Assembly: GCA_022560215.1 (NCBI GenBank)
Contig: JADFTO010000024.1
Location: 1 to 17,359 of the forward strand
Length of the DNA stretch: 17,359 nt
Origin: Pseudomonadota bacterium
Lineage (GTDB): Bacteria; Pseudomonadota; Alphaproteobacteria; Rhodospirillales; 2-02-FULL-58-16
Reading direction: 5' to 3'
The notes beneath the pieces are model-generated. The model saw only the letters and a program-made list of their open reading frames with translations, did not search any database and was not told the origin of the DNA. Position 1 is the first letter of the stretch. The number at the start of each line of letters is the position of its first letter. Made by a program: the position numbers and the translations under genes. Positions 13,832 through 17,359 of the stretch are shown here, piece by piece.

Positions 13832-13847
13832 TGGCATCCTTCTTGCT
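13832..13847 (+). promoter_or_regulatory. Sigma-54 promoter of flgE
   Basis: TGGCATCCTTCTTGCT has the -24 TGGCA and -12 TTGCT elements at exact sigma-54 spacing. Predicted start near 13858 leaves about 23 nt to the flgE ATG, enough for its AGGAG ribosome site at 13871-13875. Confidence 0.85.
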
Positions 13848-13881
13848 TCAAAAGAACCAGGATTAATCCGAGGAGATTCCC

Positions 13882-16116
13882 ATGGCCGTATACGGGGCCT
13901 TCGTGTCCAGCGTCCTTGGCATGATGAGCCAGAGCCACTCGCTCAACACCATCGGCAGCAACTTGGCCAACATCAACACCGGCGGCTACAAGGCCAACGA
14001 GACCCGATTCTCGACGGTGCTCAGCAAGTCGCTGTTCGAACAGTCCGACCTGGGCGGGGTCAGGCCCAAGGACATTCAGCTCATTTCCAAGCAGGGCTCC
14101 TTGATCGCCAGCGACCGGGACCTGGACGTGGCCATCAACGGCAAGGGCTTCTTCATCCTGAAAACAGAGCTCAACGGCGGCAAGACCTTTTACGGCCGCG
14201 ACGGGTCGTTCTCCTTGGCCATCCCCGGCCTCACGGGCACGGCCATCGCCGACGACGGCACCACCCTCACTATCAAGCAGGGATTCCTGGTCGACAAGAA
14301 CGGATTTTTCGTTCAAGGCTGGGCCGTCGACGCCGACGGCACTTTCCCGTCGTCGGGCCCCCTGATCTCCCTCAGGGTGGACCAGTTCGCCTTCGCCGGC
14401 GCCGGCAAGGCGACCACCACGGCCGCCCTTGACCTCAACCTTCCCGCCCTCGACAGCCCCGGCGACCCCCAGATCGACAGGGTGACCATCGGCGGCACGG
14501 TGGAGGCGACCGACACCTACAGCGTCACCGTCAACGGCACCACGGTCACCTACACGGTGACCGGCGCCGAGGCGAACATCGGCGCCGTCCGCGACGCCCT
14601 GGTCACCGCCATCAACGCCGACACAACCGTCAACGCGACCGTCACCGCGGCCGCCAACGGCGACGATTCCATCACCCTGACGGCCAACAAGCCGGGCACG
14701 GCCTTCACCGCCAGCACCGCAGCCGTCGACAACGGCGGCACCTTCACGGACAACACGGCCACCTCCGTCAACGCCCAGCCCAACAAGGTGGCGGCCAACC
14801 CCAGGGTCTTCAACGCCAACGTCTTCGATTCCAACGGCAAGGCGCGGACGGTGGTCCTCAACTTCGAGAAAAGCACCACCCTCAACCAGTGGAACATGAC
14901 CGTCACCACCGACCGGGACCCGGTGGCCCAGATCGACACCGCCACCCTCGCCGGCTCGGTCGAAGCCACCGACACCTTCTCCGTCACCGTCAACGGCACC
15001 ACGGTTACCTACACGGTGACCGGCGCCGAAGCGGACATCGACGCCATCCGCGATGCCCTGGTCACCAAGATCAACGATGACGCCACGGTGAGCGGGGTGG
15101 TCACCGCCGCCGCCGGAACCGGGGCCGGGCAGTTGACCCTGACCGCCAACACCGCCGGCACGGCGTTCACCTCGACCGCCGCCAGCGCCCAGGTCGCCAC
15201 CAGCGTCGCCCAGTCCGACACCATCACCATCGGGGGCACGTTCGAGCTTGGCGACGTCTACACCGCCACCGTTGGCGCGGCCGTCTTTTCCTACACCTCG
15301 GCCGGCGGCGATTCCAATCACATCGTGGCGACCAATCTAGCCGCCCTCATCAACGCCGATCCGGCCGTCACCGCCAGCGCCGCCGGCAGCGTGATCACCA
15401 TCACTTCGGCGACGGCCGGCGTGCCCTATACCCTGAGCGCCGTCGGCGCCACGGGCGGCGCCGACGCCACCCAGACGGCGACGGCGGCGGTGATCACCGC
15501 CAACGTCACCGCGAATCCGGACAACACGGCGACCCTGGCCACCACCACCGCCAACGTCACCCCGAGCGTCACCTCGGCGCCGGTGACCCTGACCTTCAGT
15601 CCCAAGGGCCTGCTGACCAGCCCGACCACCGCCGTCGCCATCACCGCCACCTGGCCCGGCACCACGGCGCCCACCACCTTCAACCTGGACGTCAGCGGCT
15701 TCACCCAGTTCGCCGGCGAGTTCCTGCCCGTCAACTACACCCAGAACGGCTTCGGCGCCTCCGACATCCGCTCGCTGACCTTCAACACCGCCGGCGAGAT
15801 CGTCGCCTCCTTCGAGGACTCGACCCACAGGGCCATCTACAAGGTGCCCCTCGCCGTGTTCTCCAACCCCAACGCCCTGGAGAGGAGAAACGGCAACGTC
15901 TTCGCCCAGTCCTCCGATTCGGGAAACCCCAAGATCATCACCGCCGGGTCCAGCGGATTCGCCGAATTCGCGCCCAACACGCTCGAGCTCTCAAACGTGG
16001 ACATCGCCGACCAGTTCACCAAGATGATCATCACCCAGGGCGCCTACAATGCGGCGGCCACCGTGTTCAAGACCGTCGACGAGCTGTTGATGACGGCGCG
16101 CGACCTGAAGCAATGA
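13882..16116 (+). CDS. flgE: Flagellar hook protein FlgE with large repeat insertions
   Basis: 744 residues, far longer than the roughly 400 of E. coli FlgE. The ends are typical: N-terminal SNLANINTGGYKANETRF (about 27-44) and DLDVAINGKGFFIL (about 82-95); C-terminal TLELSNVDIADQFTKMIITQGAYNAAATVFKTVDELL. The standard hook middle (VFDSNGKARTVVLNFEK, 314-330, and FTQFAGEFLPVNYTQNG) is split by three Thr/Val/Ala-rich beta modules at about 198-288, 351-442 and 445-530. FlgE is exported by the flagellar type III system and polymerises into the flexible hook. AGGAG lies six bases before the ATG. It has its own sigma-54 promoter and is not followed by a clear terminator. Confidence 0.93.
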   Translation: MAVYGAFVSSVLGMMSQSHSLNTIGSNLANINTGGYKANETRFSTVLSKSLFEQSDLGGVRPKDIQLISKQGSLIASDRDLDVAINGKGFFILKTELNGGKTFYGRDGSFSLAIPGLTGTAIADDGTTLTIKQGFLVDKNGFFVQGWAVDADGTFPSSGPLISLRVDQFAFAGAGKATTTAALDLNLPALDSPGDPQIDRVTIGGTVEATDTYSVTVNGTTVTYTVTGAEANIGAVRDALVTAINADTTVNATVTAAANGDDSITLTANKPGTAFTASTAAVDNGGTFTDNTATSVNAQPNKVAANPRVFNANVFDSNGKARTVVLNFEKSTTLNQWNMTVTTDRDPVAQIDTATLAGSVEATDTFSVTVNGTTVTYTVTGAEADIDAIRDALVTKINDDATVSGVVTAAAGTGAGQLTLTANTAGTAFTSTAASAQVATSVAQSDTITIGGTFELGDVYTATVGAAVFSYTSAGGDSNHIVATNLAALINADPAVTASAAGSVITITSATAGVPYTLSAVGATGGADATQTATAAVITANVTANPDNTATLATTTANVTPSVTSAPVTLTFSPKGLLTSPTTAVAITATWPGTTAPTTFNLDVSGFTQFAGEFLPVNYTQNGFGASDIRSLTFNTAGEIVASFEDSTHRAIYKVPLAVFSNPNALERRNGNVFAQSSDSGNPKIITAGSSGFAEFAPNTLELSNVDIADQFTKMIITQGAYNAAATVFKTVDELLMTARDLKQ
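14473..15480 (+). repeat. Three beta-rich repeat modules inside flgE
   Basis: Modules begin at about residues 198, 351 and 445. Modules 1 and 2 align with a 153-residue offset and 41 of 55 identities over the first 55 positions, including an unbroken identical 18-residue stretch (214-231 with 367-384). At DNA level many synonymous bases are also shared, indicating duplication. Module 3 is diverged but keeps the order TIGGT ... D.Y..TV ... ALINADP ... TITSATAG. The sequence style resembles Ig-like modules of adhesins and phage tail proteins. Confidence 0.75.
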
Positions 16117-16146
16117 TGAACGAGTCGACCAAGTGAACATCAGTTA

Positions 16147-16166
16147 GCCGCCCTCCCCCCGGCGGC
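16147..16166 (+). other. GC hairpin after flgE
   Basis: GCCGCC and GGCGGC form a 6-bp stem with an 8-base loop 31 nt after the flgE stop. There is no T-run, so it is at best a weak or factor-assisted terminator. Confidence 0.3.
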
Positions 16167-16182
16167 GCCCCTGGCCCGACCC

Positions 16183-16195
16183 GGCAAATTCTTCC
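16183..16195. promoter_or_regulatory. GGCA-N5-TTCC, imperfect activator dyad for flgI
   Basis: GGCAAATTCTTCC differs from GGCA-N5-TGCC at one base and is centred 103 bp upstream of the flgI -24 GG, matching the flgF (97) and flgE (104) distances. Confidence 0.4.
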
Positions 16196-16262
16196 CCCCG
16201 CCTGCCCCCCTTTAACCAGAGGGATCCGGCCACGAACATGGAAATATGATTTATTTGTTTTA

Positions 16263-16275
16263 TTTCAATTGGTTA
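16263..16275 (+). promoter_or_regulatory. IHF-like site upstream of flgI
   Basis: TTTCAATTGGTTA matches WATCAANNNNTTR with one mismatch, centred 23 bp upstream of the -24 GG and inside an AT-rich patch (about 16240-16275) that contrasts with the surrounding GC-rich DNA. Confidence 0.5.
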
Positions 16276-16290
16276 TGTCACCACGCCCCT

Positions 16291-16306
16291 TGGCACGGAA
16301 TTCGCT
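16291..16306 (+). promoter_or_regulatory. Sigma-54 promoter of flgI
   Basis: TGGCACGGAATTCGCT has a perfect TGGCACG -24 element and TCGCT at -12 (one mismatch), with exact spacing. Predicted start is near 16318, giving a leader of about 44 nt. Confidence 0.8.
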
Positions 16307-16361
16307 AGATAAAGGGCGGGCCCGACAAGACGGCCTTTCGGTTTGGGACAACCGGCTTGAA

Positions 16362-17359
16362 ATGGATAAAACAATGACGGGAATCATCACCAACGCCAAC
16401 TTCTTGAGAACCTTGTCGGTTCTCGCCGCGGCCTGGGCGAGCCTGATCCTCCTTTCCACGCCCGCCGGGGCTTCCTCGCGCATCAAGGACATCATCGAGT
16501 TCGAGGGCGTGCGCGACAACATGCTGGTCGGCTATGGCCTGGTCGTCGGATTGAACGGCACCGGAGACAGCCTGTCTGACGGCCATTTCACCAAGCAGAG
16601 CCTGCAGGCCATGCTCAACCGGCTCGGCGTCAAGCCGACGGATGCCGGCCTCGACTCCAACAACGTGGCGGCCGTCATGGTCACCGCCACCCTGCCCCCG
16701 TTCGCACGGCTGGGCATTCGCATCGACGTCACGGTCAGCTCGCTCGGCGACTCCGAGAGCCTGCTCGGCGGCACCCTGCTGGTGACCCCGATCCTGGGCG
16801 CCGACGGAGAGGTCTACGCCGTCGCCCAGGGGCAGCTGGCCGTCGGCGGCTTCACCGCGCAGGGCGAGGCGGAAACCATCACCAAGGGGGTGCCCACCAG
16901 CGCCCGCATCGCCAACGGCGGCATCGTCGAACGCGAGGTCGGCTTCGACATGTCCACCATGGAGACGATCAAGCTCAGCCTGCGCAACCCGGACTTCACC
17001 ACCGCCCGGCGCGTCGCCCAGGCCATCAACGCCTTCCTCGGCACCGCCGCCGCCAGCCCCAGGGACCTGTCCACCGTGCTGCTCACCGTGCCCGACAGCT
17101 ATCGTTCCAACGTGGTCAACCTGCTGACCGACATCGAACAGCTTCGCGTCGAGCCCGATCAGCTGGCCCGGGTCATCATCGACGAGCAATCGGGCATCAT
17201 CGTCATGGGCGAGAACGTGCGCATCAGCACCGTCGCCATCGCCCAGGGCAACCTCACCATCCGCATCACCGAGGCCGCGCAGGTCTCCCAGCCCGGCCCC
17301 TTCGCCGAGGTCGGCGAGACCGTCACCGTGGCGCGCACCGACATCGAGGTGGAGGAAGG
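16362..17359 (+). CDS. flgI: Flagellar P-ring protein FlgI (3' end outside window)
   Basis: 332 complete codons before the window ends. A signal peptide (about 5-38, with SVLAAAWASLILLSTPAGA) precedes the mature start at about SSRIKDIIEFEGVRDN. FlgI hallmarks are GYGLVVGLNGTGD, FTKQSLQAMLNRLGV, NVAAVMVTATLPPFARLGIRIDV, SLLGGTLLVTPILGADG, YAVAQG and a C-terminal region with IIVMGENVRISTVAIAQGNLTI. The protein forms the periplasmic P ring around the rod with help from FlgA. Two in-frame ATGs are possible, 16362 and 16374; neither has a strong ribosome site. The first supplies a positive charge near the N-terminus and is chosen with low certainty. flgI normally precedes flgJ-type genes, presumably past the right edge. 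Confidence 0.94.
   Translation, partial: MDKTMTGIITNANFLRTLSVLAAAWASLILLSTPAGASSRIKDIIEFEGVRDNMLVGYGLVVGLNGTGDSLSDGHFTKQSLQAMLNRLGVKPTDAGLDSNNVAAVMVTATLPPFARLGIRIDVTVSSLGDSESLLGGTLLVTPILGADGEVYAVAQGQLAVGGFTAQGEAETITKGVPTSARIANGGIVEREVGFDMSTMETIKLSLRNPDFTTARRVAQAINAFLGTAAASPRDLSTVLLTVPDSYRSNVVNLLTDIEQLRVEPDQLARVIIDEQSGIIVMGENVRISTVAIAQGNLTIRITEAAQVSQPGPFAEVGETVTVARTDIEVEE

Noticed and set aside
13366..15321. 651-codon minus-strand frame over flgE and its upstream region
   Set aside because: Gly/Val/Asp/Arg-rich mirror of the repetitive flgE sequence, with no ribosome site or recognisable domain. flgE is certain on the plus strand.

Overview
The window is a dense flagellar gene cluster from a GC-rich alphaproteobacterium, most likely a Rhodospirillales-type or related lineage; no species can be named. 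Lineage clues seen here are fliX (an alphaproteobacterial flagellar regulator), a MotE-type protein, a DksA with only one of the usual four zinc cysteines, and CtrA-like TTAA-N7-TTAA sites. No rRNA, tRNA, CRISPR array or insertion sequence was seen.

Positions 1-8403 (minus strand) form one tightly packed operon for the switch and stator: fliL, fliM, a membrane coiled-coil protein, a motE-like gene, cheY, a 45-codon small gene, two tandem motB-like genes, and a large secreted AMIN-like/TPR protein that runs off the left edge. Spacing is short throughout, and the last five genes are nearly fused (2-nt gap, 0-nt gap, 8-nt overlap, 1-nt overlap). No motA lies in the window. Two parts stand out. 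The small gene directly after cheY ends in a peptide almost identical to the CheY-binding N-terminus of FliM. The TPR protein continues in frame into ankyrin repeats of visibly lower GC.

Positions 8404-8721 are a divergent control region. Positions 8722-12003 (plus strand) hold flgF-flgG-flgA-flgH, encoding proximal and distal rod, P-ring chaperone and L-ring, closed by a strong intrinsic terminator. Positions 12192-13314 (minus strand) hold dksA and fliX, separated by palindromic repeat-like DNA. Positions 13315-13881 contain a CtrA-like triple site in front of fliX, a frameshifted remnant of an ABC-transporter ATPase, and the flgE promoter. flgE (13882-16116) is a hook gene enlarged by repeated immunoglobulin-like or phage-tail-like modules. 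flgI (P-ring) begins at 16362 and is cut by the right edge.

The regulatory DNA reads as a coherent hierarchy. fliX carries a consensus CtrA-type site and fliL a one-mismatch version, as expected for early (class II) genes. flgF, flgE and flgI each have a sigma-54 promoter (-24/-12), an IHF-like site about 23-26 bp upstream of the -24 GG, and a GGCA-N5-TGCC dyad about 100 bp upstream of the GG. This is the layout known for FlbD/IHF/sigma-54 late flagellar promoters in Caulobacter, and fliX, whose product controls FlbD there, lies between them. The assignments to CtrA, FlbD and IHF are inference from motif and spacing; their genes are not in the window.
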